Shown here: positions 24,301 through 32,069 of the stretch, one piece after another | How positions within the stretch are numbered: position 1 is the first letter of the stretch | How the letters are laid out: every line of letters starts with the position of its first letter | Origin: Anaerolineae bacterium | GTDB taxonomy: Bacteria > Chloroflexota > Anaerolineae > Aggregatilineales > Phototrophicaceae | Length of the DNA stretch: 64,000 nt | Assembly: GCA_022824565.1 (NCBI GenBank) | Contig: JAJDZQ010000103.1 | Span: forward strand, 1-64,000 | Direction: 5' to 3' | Made by a program: the position numbers and the translations under genes | The notes under the pieces: generated by a model | What the model saw: the letters and a program-made list of their open reading frames with translations, nothing else | Told to the model about the DNA's origin: nothing | Databases searched by the model: none

Positions 24301-26900
24301 TATCCCAATCTCGCTGAATTGCCGGGTTGATAGCGACTGAGCACAAATTGCAACGGATCGGCCTCGGGCGGGATGATCACCTGGCGGCTGCGTCCCGCAT
24401 TCGTCTCTTCGCCGATTGCGCCGAGTTCTTCCAGCAAGTCGATGATGCGGGCGGCGCGCGGATAACCGAGGCCCAGTTTGCGCTGAATCAACGAGGCCGA
24501 TGCCTCGCCACTGGCTGTGACCAGGCGCAGCACATCTTCCAGCCTGGGGTCGGTCTCGCTGAGAAATTGCCGGCGTTTCAAGGCAGCTTCCCAGGGCGCG
24601 CTGCGATTGGCTGGCAGCACACTGGCTTGCTTGCGCAGGGTCAACTCATCGCGCCAATGCTGGACGACTTCGCGCACATCGTCCTCAGAAACGAAGCAGC
24701 CCTGCAGACGTCGCGGCGCAGCGGCATCTGGCGACAAGAAGAGCATATCGCCGCGCCCCAACAGGTTTTCTGCGCCAACCCGGTCGATAATCACGCGTGA
24801 ATCACCGCTGCTGGCCACCGCAAATCCGATGCGCGCCGGGAAGTTGGCTTTGATGACGCCGGTGATGATATTGACGCTGGGTCGCTGCGTGGCGACAATC
24901 AGATGCATGCCCACCGCTCGCGCCTTTTGTGCCAGGCGCGCAACCGACTCTTGTGTTTCTTCTGGGTTGGTGAGCATCAAATCGCCGATTTCGTCTATCA
25001 AAATGACGATGCGCGGCAGTCGATCGGTCGCTGGTCCATTGGCAGCCAGGGCGGCGTTGTATTCATCAAGGTGCTTCGCGCCTTTTCGTTCCAGCAATTT
25101 GTAGCGCCGTTCCATCTCGCGCACGCACCAGTTTAATACGCCCACGATGCGCTCGGGCACAATCTCTACGGGACCCAGCAAATGGGGGATGCCATTGAAG
25201 CGCGCAAGTTCTACCATCTTCGGGTCGAGCATCACCAGGTTCAGTTCGGCTGGCGAAAATTGCATCAGCAGCGAAGTTGCAATGGCCGCCATACAAACCG
25301 ACTTGCCAGAGCCTGTCGCGCCGGCGATGAGCAAGTGTGGCATTTGCGCCAGGTCGAATGCGACCGGCCAGCCCGTCACATCTCTGCCCAGCGGGATGCC
25401 CAGAGCAAGCCCGGCTGCTGATTGCTGGCGATAGGCCTCGCTTTGCATCACATTGCGCAGCGCGACCGTGCTGGGCTCGCGGTTGGGCACTTCGATACCC
25501 ATGAAGTTCGTGCCGGGCACAGGCGTTTCCATGCGCAGCCGTTTCGCCGCCAGCGCCAAAGCCAGATCCCGCGAATACCCGGCGATCTTGCTCATGCGGA
25601 TGCGCTCTGTGCCATCGTCTTTGTGTGGCTGCAGGGCATAGCGTGTCACTGTTGGACCCACTTGCACCTCTGCGACCGTGACATCGAGATCGAATTCCAG
25701 CAACGTATTCTCAATCAGCCGCGCATTGTGTTCGGTCTCGTCGGCGTCGGGCATTTGTAGGTCCAGCGCGGTCAAGCTATCGATGGCAGGCAGCGAGTTG
25801 CGCCAGACTTCCGCGTTGTCGATTTGGGCATTATGGTTTCGCTTTGTGGCATTGCGCGCGCGCCGCTTTGCCACAGTCCCGTTGGTTTTTGGGCTTTCGT
25901 TCGCCGCTGGCTCGGCAAAATCGGCTGCTGGCGGCTCGGCAGTTGGCGTCTGCTGTGGACGAGGCGGATTGGGGCGGACGCGCTCGACCACGGGGGTTGC
26001 TGGAACGCCAGTTGCTTGCTGCGATTGCGATTGATTGGGCAGGCTGTCTGGATTGGGTCGGATGCGCATAATGGGCTTTCGATAGCCGGGCTGATCGACC
26101 AATTGCTTGTACAGCTCTTGCAGATGGTCGTTTGCAGGCGGCGTTGCGGGGTCTGCGCGATCACTTGCCAGTTGCAGTCGCTCGCCCAGCCGCGCCAATG
26201 CCCTGGTCAATGTGCTGCCGCGCAAGCCCAGCGCAACGATGCTGCTGACGCCCACAACCAGCCCGAAGAGACCCAGCGCCAGCTCTCTGCCCATAATCCA
26301 ATAGAAGGGATAACTCAGTCCCCAGCCGATCATGCCGCCGCCGCCGCCCGACCGCGCCAATGCTCGCAATTCGCTGTCTCCGCTGCCAAGATGCAAGATG
26401 GCCAGCAAAGACAAGAAGGTCAGCTCCAGCGCCAGCATACGCCCGGCTGTGAGCGAGATGCGGATGCCGGCTTTGGGCAGCCACAATACCGCGCCCATGG
26501 CAAAAAGCGCGCCTGCCACAAATACCGCGCCGTCGCCGCACAGCGAGGTCAACATATCTGCCCAGCTGACAGCCACCAACGCATCGCCAGCCACAAATAG
26601 CGAAAAGAACGACAAGCTGCCGAAGACGATCAGCGCGAAGCCGACGACTTCGCTGATCCAGGGCGGCATGCTTTCGCGCAGGTCTTGCCAAAAGTCGAAT
26701 TCTGGCGGCGCATCATCCAACGCGCGGATCACTTCGTCGGCCGATGTCTGTGGCGCTGGCCTATAGGCATCGTTTGGATTGGACGATGACGATGACGAAT
26801 TGCTTGGCTGCTGCACTCGCGTACTCGCAGATTTTCTCTTGGCTGGCTGCCCACCAGTATACTCAGGTTTGGCCGGCGCGATGGGCAAAATAACGGTCAA
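24300..26900 (-). CDS. ftsK: DNA translocase FtsK/SpoIIIE
   Basis: An 866-residue FtsK: a Ser/Asn-rich N-terminus, about four membrane spans between residues 70 and 240, a Pro/Gln-rich linker, then the motor. Walker A GATGSGKS (about 525-532), Walker B ILIDEIGDL (about 630-638) and ATQRPSVNIITG are present. The winged-helix gamma domain closes the protein (LVTASGEASASLIQRKLGLGYPRAARIID). It pumps DNA at the division septum. The start is TTG at 26900, 8 nt after the upstream stop and preceded by GAGG; further upstream the frame lies within the regulator gene. Its stop is coupled to the ExoVII-like gene, an unusual partner. Confidence 0.95.
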   Translation of the reverse strand: MTVILPIAPAKPEYTGGQPAKRKSASTRVQQPSNSSSSSSNPNDAYRPAPQTSADEVIRALDDAPPEFDFWQDLRESMPPWISEVVGFALIVFGSLSFFSLFVAGDALVAVSWADMLTSLCGDGAVFVAGALFAMGAVLWLPKAGIRISLTAGRMLALELTFLSLLAILHLGSGDSELRALARSGGGGGMIGWGLSYPFYWIMGRELALGLFGLVVGVSSIVALGLRGSTLTRALARLGERLQLASDRADPATPPANDHLQELYKQLVDQPGYRKPIMRIRPNPDSLPNQSQSQQATGVPATPVVERVRPNPPRPQQTPTAEPPAADFAEPAANESPKTNGTVAKRRARNATKRNHNAQIDNAEVWRNSLPAIDSLTALDLQMPDADETEHNARLIENTLLEFDLDVTVAEVQVGPTVTRYALQPHKDDGTERIRMSKIAGYSRDLALALAAKRLRMETPVPGTNFMGIEVPNREPSTVALRNVMQSEAYRQQSAAGLALGIPLGRDVTGWPVAFDLAQMPHLLIAGATGSGKSVCMAAIATSLLMQFSPAELNLVMLDPKMVELARFNGIPHLLGPVEIVPERIVGVLNWCVREMERRYKLLERKGAKHLDEYNAALAANGPATDRLPRIVILIDEIGDLMLTNPEETQESVARLAQKARAVGMHLIVATQRPSVNIITGVIKANFPARIGFAVASSGDSRVIIDRVGAENLLGRGDMLFLSPDAAAPRRLQGCFVSEDDVREVVQHWRDELTLRKQASVLPANRSAPWEAALKRRQFLSETDPRLEDVLRLVTASGEASASLIQRKLGLGYPRAARIIDLLEELGAIGEETNAGRSRQVIIPPEADPLQFVLSRYQPGNSARLG

Positions 26901-26908
26901 AAGCGCCT

Positions 26909-28816
26909 CTATTGCTGCTGCTCTTGCTGCAAGATCAGGTCGGTGACGGCTTGTATGGCCACGCGCTGTTTGCGATAGAGATCGGCTTCGCTCATACTCA
27001 AGCGTCGCGCCACTTCGCGGACCTTGCGATTTTCCAAAAAGCGCAGCTGCAAGATGTTGTAGAGCGTCCATTCGGGGCTCATCATTTTGCGTTCGCCTTG
27101 CGGGCGCAGTTCGCCAATCGAGTCTTCCAGCAGCTTGCGCAGCGCATTAACCGGCGTCAGCCCACTCTGGCGGATGCGGCTTTGCACCACCTGCAGCTTG
27201 ATGAGGTTGCTCTGGGTGATGCCGCTGCCACCCCAATAATGTCGCAGCGCCGCGCGCACCTGCTCGAACAATTCGTCGCGCTCGGGCAGGTTGCTGTGGT
27301 TCGGCCAGGCAGGATTGGCTTGCCGATATTCCAGCTGCAGCGCTCGTGACCGCGTCATTTGGAATTGCGGCAGCAAGCCTTCCATCAGGTTGTACATCTC
27401 GGTCTGCAGGCGCATGTCGTCCAGGCTGGTTTCGACGCGCCGTATGAATGCGTGCAGATGACCGCTGGCGATCTCGTCTGCCAGTTCATCGCTGCCGTTG
27501 CGCAAGCCCAAAATCCCGATGGGCAGGGTTTGCGTTCCCTCTGCGCCAAAGCGATTGCTGTGCAGCGCGATCAACGCATATTCGCGCCAGTGCAACAAGT
27601 TGGCCAGCTTGGCTTCGTCCGCAGGCCCCCCGATCTGTTCGAGCAGCTGCGTCTCTTCCAGCAAATCTGCCTCGGCAAAGTCCAGGCTGCCGACTTTGCT
27701 GATGAATTCTGGCTGGGCGCGCTCGAAGCTGATGACAAAGGCGCGGTCGATGCGCAGGTAGTCGCAGATTGATTCGGTTGTCGCCGCAACCAGTTGGCTG
27801 AGGTCGCGGTGGGTCAACACACGGTCGCCGAGTGTCTGCAATTTGCTAATCTGCTCGCCATCTTCATCGCGATAGATAAAGAACTTTTCGATGTAGGGCA
27901 GGGCGAGCGAAACGAACCACTGCCACAGCAGCACCGCGCCAACCACGGCCGGGGCGGTAAAGTTGTCGCCGCGCAAGCTCAATATGCGCGTTGCCTGCGC
28001 GGTGAAGTTGACGACCGCCAGCGCGATCAAGCCAGTCGCGGGTCCGCGCAGCAAAAAGTCCAGCAGTTGTTTTTTGACCAGTCGATCGGGGATATCCGAG
28101 CCAAAAAAATAGAGGGGATAGGACAAGAAGAGCAGCATCAATATGATGACGATGTTGGCTGTGTTGATGAGCAGCAAGCCAAAAAGCGAAAATTCATCGC
28201 CGGGGTTCAGCAAGACCGAATAGGGGAAAATACCCAGCGCGGGCGTGAGGAATGCGATCTGCAAATAAGCCATGCGGCGGGCGCTGGCGCTGGTCAGACA
28301 GCGTTTGCGCGCTCGTTGCACATTGTAGAAAGCGAAGCTGGTCGCCAGTCCAAAATACAGCAGGTACAAAGCGAACAACGGCGCGGCGACAATGCTCAGC
28401 TCGCCATTGGCCAGCACAAACTGAAACAACGAATCGGAAAGCGCCGCTGCCAGCAAGAAGCCCGTGCCAACCAGGTAGAGCAGACGCAGCGCGCGCCGTC
28501 GCCGCCCGCGGGATGGCAGGCCCGTCGTCGCCAGCAGCGCATCGGACAGGTGCGCCAAAGCCGCCGGCACGAAAGCTATGCCAATCCATTGCAAGCGCGT
28601 GGCGATTTCGTGCGCAGTGTGCTCGGGCTCGAGCGAAATGAAGGCATCGGCGACATAGGCGACAGTCACGCAAGCCAGCACCGCCGCGCCCGCCTTGGCC
28701 ACGCGATTGTTCAAATTGCGCGTCAAGTTGAAGAGCAAAAGCGATACAGCGGTCAGGGCATTGCCAGCCGTCAAGGTCTCGTTGACCGTCAGCAGCAATT
28801 CTGTCAGCAAATCCAA
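26909..28816 (-). CDS. Membrane sensor-regulator: 7TM + GAF-like + C-terminal HTH
   Basis: A 635-residue protein with about seven to nine hydrophobic spans in the first 310 residues, resembling histidine-kinase N-terminal 7TM sensors. A GAF-like region follows (about 330-470, with DRVLTHRDLSQLVAATTESICDYLRIDRAFV). No H-box or ATPase domain is seen. The end instead has a helix-turn-helix-like segment (NRKVREVARRLSMSEADLYRKQRVAI, about 600-625). It therefore looks like a one-component membrane-bound transcription regulator. Signal and targets are unknown; the ftsK gene starts 8 nt downstream and is presumably cotranscribed. The start is the first in-frame initiation codon after the acetyltransferase gene. 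Confidence 0.75.
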   Translation of the reverse strand: MDLLTELLLTVNETLTAGNALTAVSLLLFNLTRNLNNRVAKAGAAVLACVTVAYVADAFISLEPEHTAHEIATRLQWIGIAFVPAALAHLSDALLATTGLPSRGRRRRALRLLYLVGTGFLLAAALSDSLFQFVLANGELSIVAAPLFALYLLYFGLATSFAFYNVQRARKRCLTSASARRMAYLQIAFLTPALGIFPYSVLLNPGDEFSLFGLLLINTANIVIILMLLFLSYPLYFFGSDIPDRLVKKQLLDFLLRGPATGLIALAVVNFTAQATRILSLRGDNFTAPAVVGAVLLWQWFVSLALPYIEKFFIYRDEDGEQISKLQTLGDRVLTHRDLSQLVAATTESICDYLRIDRAFVISFERAQPEFISKVGSLDFAEADLLEETQLLEQIGGPADEAKLANLLHWREYALIALHSNRFGAEGTQTLPIGILGLRNGSDELADEIASGHLHAFIRRVETSLDDMRLQTEMYNLMEGLLPQFQMTRSRALQLEYRQANPAWPNHSNLPERDELFEQVRAALRHYWGGSGITQSNLIKLQVVQSRIRQSGLTPVNALRKLLEDSIGELRPQGERKMMSPEWTLYNILQLRFLENRKVREVARRLSMSEADLYRKQRVAIQAVTDLILQQEQQQ

Positions 28817-28951
28817 ATCAGTTGCGCCTCTATGCCGGGTAATCGAAGCCCAAGGTGCCTGCGCCGAAGCGCCTGGGATTTTCTGCGGCAGCGACGCCTG
28901 TCACCAATCATTGTACAAGCATAGGCGAAATGTGCAGCCGCAGCGGCGCGC

Positions 28952-29542
28952 TCAAATCGACAGGCTAAAGAAGAGAGCGATCTCACGATTGGCAAAGTGA
29001 TGGTCGTTGAAGCCACAAAAAGCGAATCCCTGCGCCTGGGCAAAGCGGATGGCGGGATAGTTGGTGGTGGGTATCTCAAAGATGATCTGTTGCAAGCGAA
29101 ATTCACTCGCCCATATCCGCGCCACATGCACCAGCCGAGCGCCCAGGCTGCGCCGCCGATGCAGCAGGTCGACGACCAGGTCTTGCAGATAGGCGACTCG
29201 CCCGCTCATATCCAGACGCATGGTTATATAGCCCACGATCTGTCTGCTGAGTGGGTCTTCGACCACGACAAAGCAGTTGTCCTGCCGCAGAGCCATCCAC
29301 AGTTGCCGCTCGTCCACCGGGTGCTGGGAAACCAACTGGCGGGGGAGCCGTTGTCTGCGGCAGTTGACCTGGATATCGTCTCCGCCGTCGTCCACATGCA
29401 TCTGCCAAACATAATCGGAGTGAAAGCTGGCATCCAGCTCCAGGCAGCGGGGCAGATCGTCTTCAATCGCATCGCGGAAAATGAGCTTGGCTGGGTCCAG
29501 ACCAGGGCTTTGCACGGGGACATGTCCATCAATGTTGAGCAT
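28952..29542 (-). CDS. GNAT-family N-acetyltransferase
   Basis: A 196-residue acetyltransferase. IVGYITMRLD, VAYLQDLVVDLLHRRRSLGARLV (acetyl-CoA pyrophosphate loop, R-R-x-x-G-x-R variant) and AIRFAQAQGFAFCGF form motifs C, A and B of the fold. The substrate is unknown. The chosen ATG at 29542 follows GCAGG; the longer frame reaches into the rpoD terminator. It lies downstream of that terminator on the same strand. A TTGTACAA palindrome (29627-29634) about 85 bp upstream may belong to its promoter. Confidence 0.8.
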   Translation of the reverse strand: MLNIDGHVPVQSPGLDPAKLIFRDAIEDDLPRCLELDASFHSDYVWQMHVDDGGDDIQVNCRRQRLPRQLVSQHPVDERQLWMALRQDNCFVVVEDPLSRQIVGYITMRLDMSGRVAYLQDLVVDLLHRRRSLGARLVHVARIWASEFRLQQIIFEIPTTNYPAIRFAQAQGFAFCGFNDHHFANREIALFFSLSI

Positions 29543-29590
29543 ATTGAACCTGCGCTTCCTCAGCGAAGTCTGGGCGGCACATTGCGCCAC

Positions 29591-29624
29591 AAAGAAAAAA
29601 ACCTCACCACGATCCAAGTGAGGT
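29591..29624 (-). terminator. Intrinsic terminator of rpoD
   Basis: On the minus strand, a perfect 7-bp stem (ACCTCAC/GTGAGGT, arms at 29624-29618 and 29607-29601) with a 10-nt loop is followed directly by a run of seven T. It lies about 50 bp after the rpoD stop at 29677. Confidence 0.85.
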
Positions 29625-29676
29625 CATTGTACAAGACAACTGCCGAGCGGGCTTGGTTATGCAGGTGGAATTGCCA

Positions 29677-31014
29677 TTAAACTTCGTACAGGTAATCCCG
29701 CAAGATGACATGTGCAGATGACTGCCGCAGTCGATTGAGCGCCTGGGCTTCTAGCTGGCGGACGCGTTCACGGGTGACGCCGATGGTGTTGCCCACTTCT
29801 TCCAGCGTATAGACGCGGCCATCGGCCAGACCATAACGCAGACGCAAGATTTGCGCTTCGCGGTCGGGCAGTTTGTCCAGCGCTTGCTGCAATTGCGTGT
29901 GCAGCAGATGCGTGGTGACTTCTTCCGATGGTGCCGGGCTGTTGCTGTCTTCTACGAAGTCGCCAAAGCTGGAATCTCCCTCGTCGTCGATCGGCGATTC
30001 CAGGCTGACCGGCCTGCGCGAGATTTCCAGCAGGTTTTCTACCTTGTCGGGCGTCGTGTCCATCTCACGCGCGACTTCGGCAGGTGTGGCATCGCGGCCG
30101 AATTCTTGCTGCAGCTGCAATTGCACGCGGCGCATGCGGTTGAGCTGGTCGCCCATGTGCACAGGCACACGGATAGTCCGCCCCTGGTCGGCGACAGCGC
30201 GGCTGACTGCCTGGCGGATCCACCAGGTCGCGTAGGTGCTGAACTTGTGCCCGCGCTGATATTCGAACTTGTTGGTGGCGCGGATCAAACCGATATTGCC
30301 TTCTTGGATCAGATCAAGGAAGGGCACGCCGCGTCCGATGTATTTCTTGGCCACGCTGATGACCAGCCGGGCGTTGGCGCGGATGAGATGCTCCTGGGCT
30401 TGTTCGCCATCCATCATCGTCTCGCGCAGCAATTGCTCTTCGCTCCAGCTCAAGACCTCGAACATCTGGCTGTCGGCGTCATTCAGTCGTTCACGCGCGA
30501 ATTCTGCCGCTTCCATGCGCTTCGCCAGCAGGACTTCTTCGGTGGCGGTGAGCAGCGGCACGCGGCCAGCCTCTTTGAGATACAAGCCGACGACATCATC
30601 GGTATCGAGCGCCGCTTGATAGCCAGCATCGGCGGTGAGGTCTTTGCGCAGCACGCGATAGAGCGTTTCGCGCTCGTCCTTTTGCTCGATATCTTCGTCC
30701 GCTTCGTCGATCAAAGCCTCGGCCATCGGCTTGACATCGGCTGCGTCGTCATCGTCAGCGGCTTTGGTCGGCTCGGCGACGAGCTCCACGCCCGCTTCGA
30801 CCAAGCCGTCCATCAAGTCATCGAGCAAATCGACATCGTTTTCGACATCGGGCACCAGCCGCAAGATGTCGTTATGCGTAACAAAGCCGCGTTCGTTGGC
30901 GCTATGCACAAGCTGCTTGTGCAGACGACCCACAAGCTCCTTGCGCGCTTCGTCGCGCCCATTCAGATTCGTTACGCTTTCTCGCACTGCTTCCACTGAC
31001 TCGCCTTTCCACAT
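29677..31014 (-). CDS. rpoD: RNA polymerase primary sigma factor (sigma-70, RpoD/SigA)
   Basis: A 445-residue sigma factor. A short region 1.1-like domain (about 25-85) and an acidic linker precede region 1.2 (DVVGLYLKEAGRVPLL), region 2 (LIRANARLVISVAKKY, DLIQEGNIGLIRA, KFSTYATWWIRQAVSRA) and region 4 (LPDREAQILRLRYGL, LEEVGNTIGVTRERVRQLE). The complete set marks the housekeeping factor that reads TTGACA/TATAAT promoters, which fits the promoters seen in this window. The ATG at 31014 is used; GTG at 30996, with AAGG upstream, is an alternative. A strong promoter lies about 200 bp upstream and a clear terminator follows. Confidence 0.95.
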   Translation of the reverse strand: MWKGESVEAVRESVTNLNGRDEARKELVGRLHKQLVHSANERGFVTHNDILRLVPDVENDVDLLDDLMDGLVEAGVELVAEPTKAADDDDAADVKPMAEALIDEADEDIEQKDERETLYRVLRKDLTADAGYQAALDTDDVVGLYLKEAGRVPLLTATEEVLLAKRMEAAEFARERLNDADSQMFEVLSWSEEQLLRETMMDGEQAQEHLIRANARLVISVAKKYIGRGVPFLDLIQEGNIGLIRATNKFEYQRGHKFSTYATWWIRQAVSRAVADQGRTIRVPVHMGDQLNRMRRVQLQLQQEFGRDATPAEVAREMDTTPDKVENLLEISRRPVSLESPIDDEGDSSFGDFVEDSNSPAPSEEVTTHLLHTQLQQALDKLPDREAQILRLRYGLADGRVYTLEEVGNTIGVTRERVRQLEAQALNRLRQSSAHVILRDYLYEV

Positions 31015-31215
31015 GACCGATTGGCAACCCAACACCAGGTTGACTTGCAACTTGCAGCAAACTCACTTATCTGCCAAGAGTTGAAGCTAATGATTATTCA
31101 GCAGTCTTCGACACCGCCTGTTCACATAGTCTAATACACAGTGGCGGCAGAATTTACGGACTATTCTGGCTGGCTTACATTGGTTCGCGGAAAAATGGTC
31201 GCGCTCCCAGCAGCC

Positions 31216-31244
31216 AATGTAAACCCAATTTTGACCTTTGTCAA
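31216..31244 (-). promoter_or_regulatory. Promoter of rpoD
   Basis: On the minus strand, a perfect -35 TTGACA (31244-31239) and -10 TACATT (31221-31216) are spaced 17 bp. The predicted start near 31209 gives a leader of about 195 nt. The -10 lies inside one arm (31214-31222) of a 9-bp inverted repeat, TTACATTGG/CCAATGTAA, whose other arm is at 31175-31183, downstream of the transcription start. Confidence 0.75.
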
Positions 31245-31333
31245 GTTTTTCACAAAGTCCAATTTGTGTGTCGCTCGTCCAGTCTATGCTACACTGTGCG
31301 CATTCATTCAGGCAAACAAAGCGGCGGTGCCTC

Positions 31334-31813
31334 TTGCTCAGCCGATCTCGCGAACCATCCCACGACCTGCTCAAGTTGATGTTGGGGGTCGCGCTGGTCT
31401 TCCTGCTGGCTTTGGCATTGCTGGTGCTTTCGCCATTGCTGCTCATGTACGGCGCGGTCAATGATATCACGCCGCTCGCTTCGCTCAGTAGCGGCCTGCA
31501 ACTGCTGGCGGTTGGGCTGCTGGTCGCGACATTGCCACTGGCTGGCGCGCTGGGATTGGCCGGCATCACACTGGATTCGCTTTCCAGCCTGTTGATCAAA
31601 CGCAAGCGCAAGCTGAAACGGCAAACAGACCTGTCGGCGCGATCGGCTTTCCTCGCCGACTTGTCCCGCGCAGAACGCGCCCGCCTGCGGCAGAAACTGG
31701 CGGCAGCTCGTCTGATGATCCGCGAAGATGGCGTCTTAATCCCGCGCGACAGCCAACCCTCAGCCGCTGACGACAAAGCCGATACTTCGTGCAACTTGCA
31801 CAACCAGAATTGA
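31334..31813 (+). CDS. Small membrane protein of unknown function
   Basis: A predicted 159-residue protein with two hydrophobic spans (about 15-40 and 52-80) followed by a strongly basic segment (IKRKRKLKRQ) and a helical, charged tail. The plan resembles the protein at 21841-22284. The start is uncertain: TTG 31334 is favoured because promoter-like sequence (TACACT at 31289-31294) occupies the upstream part of the open frame; ATG 31379 is an alternative. It is divergent from rpoD and lies just upstream of the arg promoter. No family is recognised. Confidence 0.6.
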   Translation: MLSRSREPSHDLLKLMLGVALVFLLALALLVLSPLLLMYGAVNDITPLASLSSGLQLLAVGLLVATLPLAGALGLAGITLDSLSSLLIKRKRKLKRQTDLSARSAFLADLSRAERARLRQKLAAARLMIREDGVLIPRDSQPSAADDKADTSCNLHNQN

Positions 31814-31839
31814 AAAATGCCTAAGGATTCAGCCTCGCG

Positions 31840-31868
31840 TTGACATTGCGCGCGGGCGACACTACACT
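31840..31868 (+). promoter_or_regulatory. Promoter of the arg-car operon
   Basis: A perfect -35 TTGACA (31840-31845) and -10 TACACT (31863-31868) are spaced 17 bp, predicting a start near 31875 and a leader of about 195 nt before argC. A 7-bp hairpin (CGCATCC 31874-31880 with GGATGCG 31899-31905) would form at the extreme 5' end of the RNA and abuts the ribosome-binding site of the leader peptide. Confidence 0.82.
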
Positions 31869-31920
31869 GCTGGCGCATCCACATTTGAAATCTACTTTGG
31901 ATGCGGAAGGATATGTTGGC

Positions 31921-31986
31921 ATGACCAGGCGCAGGCGCAGGTTCTATACAAGAATGGAGATCGGCGCAGACCTGCCTGGTTGCTGA
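31921..31986 (+). CDS. Arginine-rich leader peptide of the arg operon attenuator
   Basis: This short ORF encodes 21 residues beginning MTRRRRRFYTR and ends at TGA 31984-31986. Codons 3-7 are five consecutive arginine codons, AGG CGC AGG CGC AGG, and codon 11 is AGA. GGAAGGA (31905-31911) stands 9 nt before the ATG. It sits between a consensus-like promoter and an intrinsic terminator directly ahead of argC, the layout of leader peptides in amino-acid attenuators. AGG and AGA appear scarce in neighbouring genes, which favour CGC, so stalling would be sensitive to charging of less common tRNA-Arg species. The peptide itself need have no function. Translation is predicted, not shown. Confidence 0.85.
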   Translation: MTRRRRRFYTRMEIGADLPGC

Positions 31987-32046
31987 AGCGATGTCGGACT
32001 TGAAACAGTGCCCAGCCGCGCCCTGATCTCGAAATGGTCGGGGCGT
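31924..32046 (+). promoter_or_regulatory. Predicted arginine-responsive transcription attenuator (alternative RNA folds)
   Basis: Three pairings compete. 1:2 pairs the arginine codons with the end of the leader ORF: ACCAGG (31924-31929) with CCTGGT (31975-31980), CAG (31932-31934) with CTG (31972-31974), and GCGC (31935-31938) with GCGC (31964-31967). 2:3, the antiterminator, pairs GAGATC-GGCGC (31957-31967) with GCGCC-ct-GATCTC (32018-32030), 11 bp with a 2-nt bulge. 3:4 is the terminator. A ribosome stalled on the arginine codons blocks strand 1, freeing strand 2 to pair with 3, so transcription continues. Without stalling, 1:2 leaves 3 free to form the terminator. The logic is read from the sequence; function is inferred. 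Confidence 0.82.
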
Positions 32047-32050
32047 TTTG
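32018..32050 (+). terminator. Intrinsic terminator of the arg leader (attenuator stem)
   Basis: A stem of about 10 bp, CGCCCTGATC (32019-32028) with GGTCGGGGCG (32036-32045), including two G-U pairs, has a 7-nt loop and is followed by TTTTGATTTAT. It lies 20 bp upstream of the argC start and shares its 5' arm with the antiterminator. Confidence 0.85.
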
Positions 32051-32069
32051 ATTTATGGAGTGCGCAGTG

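Noticed and set aside
31087-31127. Short arginine-rich frame (GTG start) in the rpoD leader on the minus strand
   Set aside because: It has several arginine codons but no ribosome-binding site and no downstream terminator/antiterminator pair, so it is probably chance.
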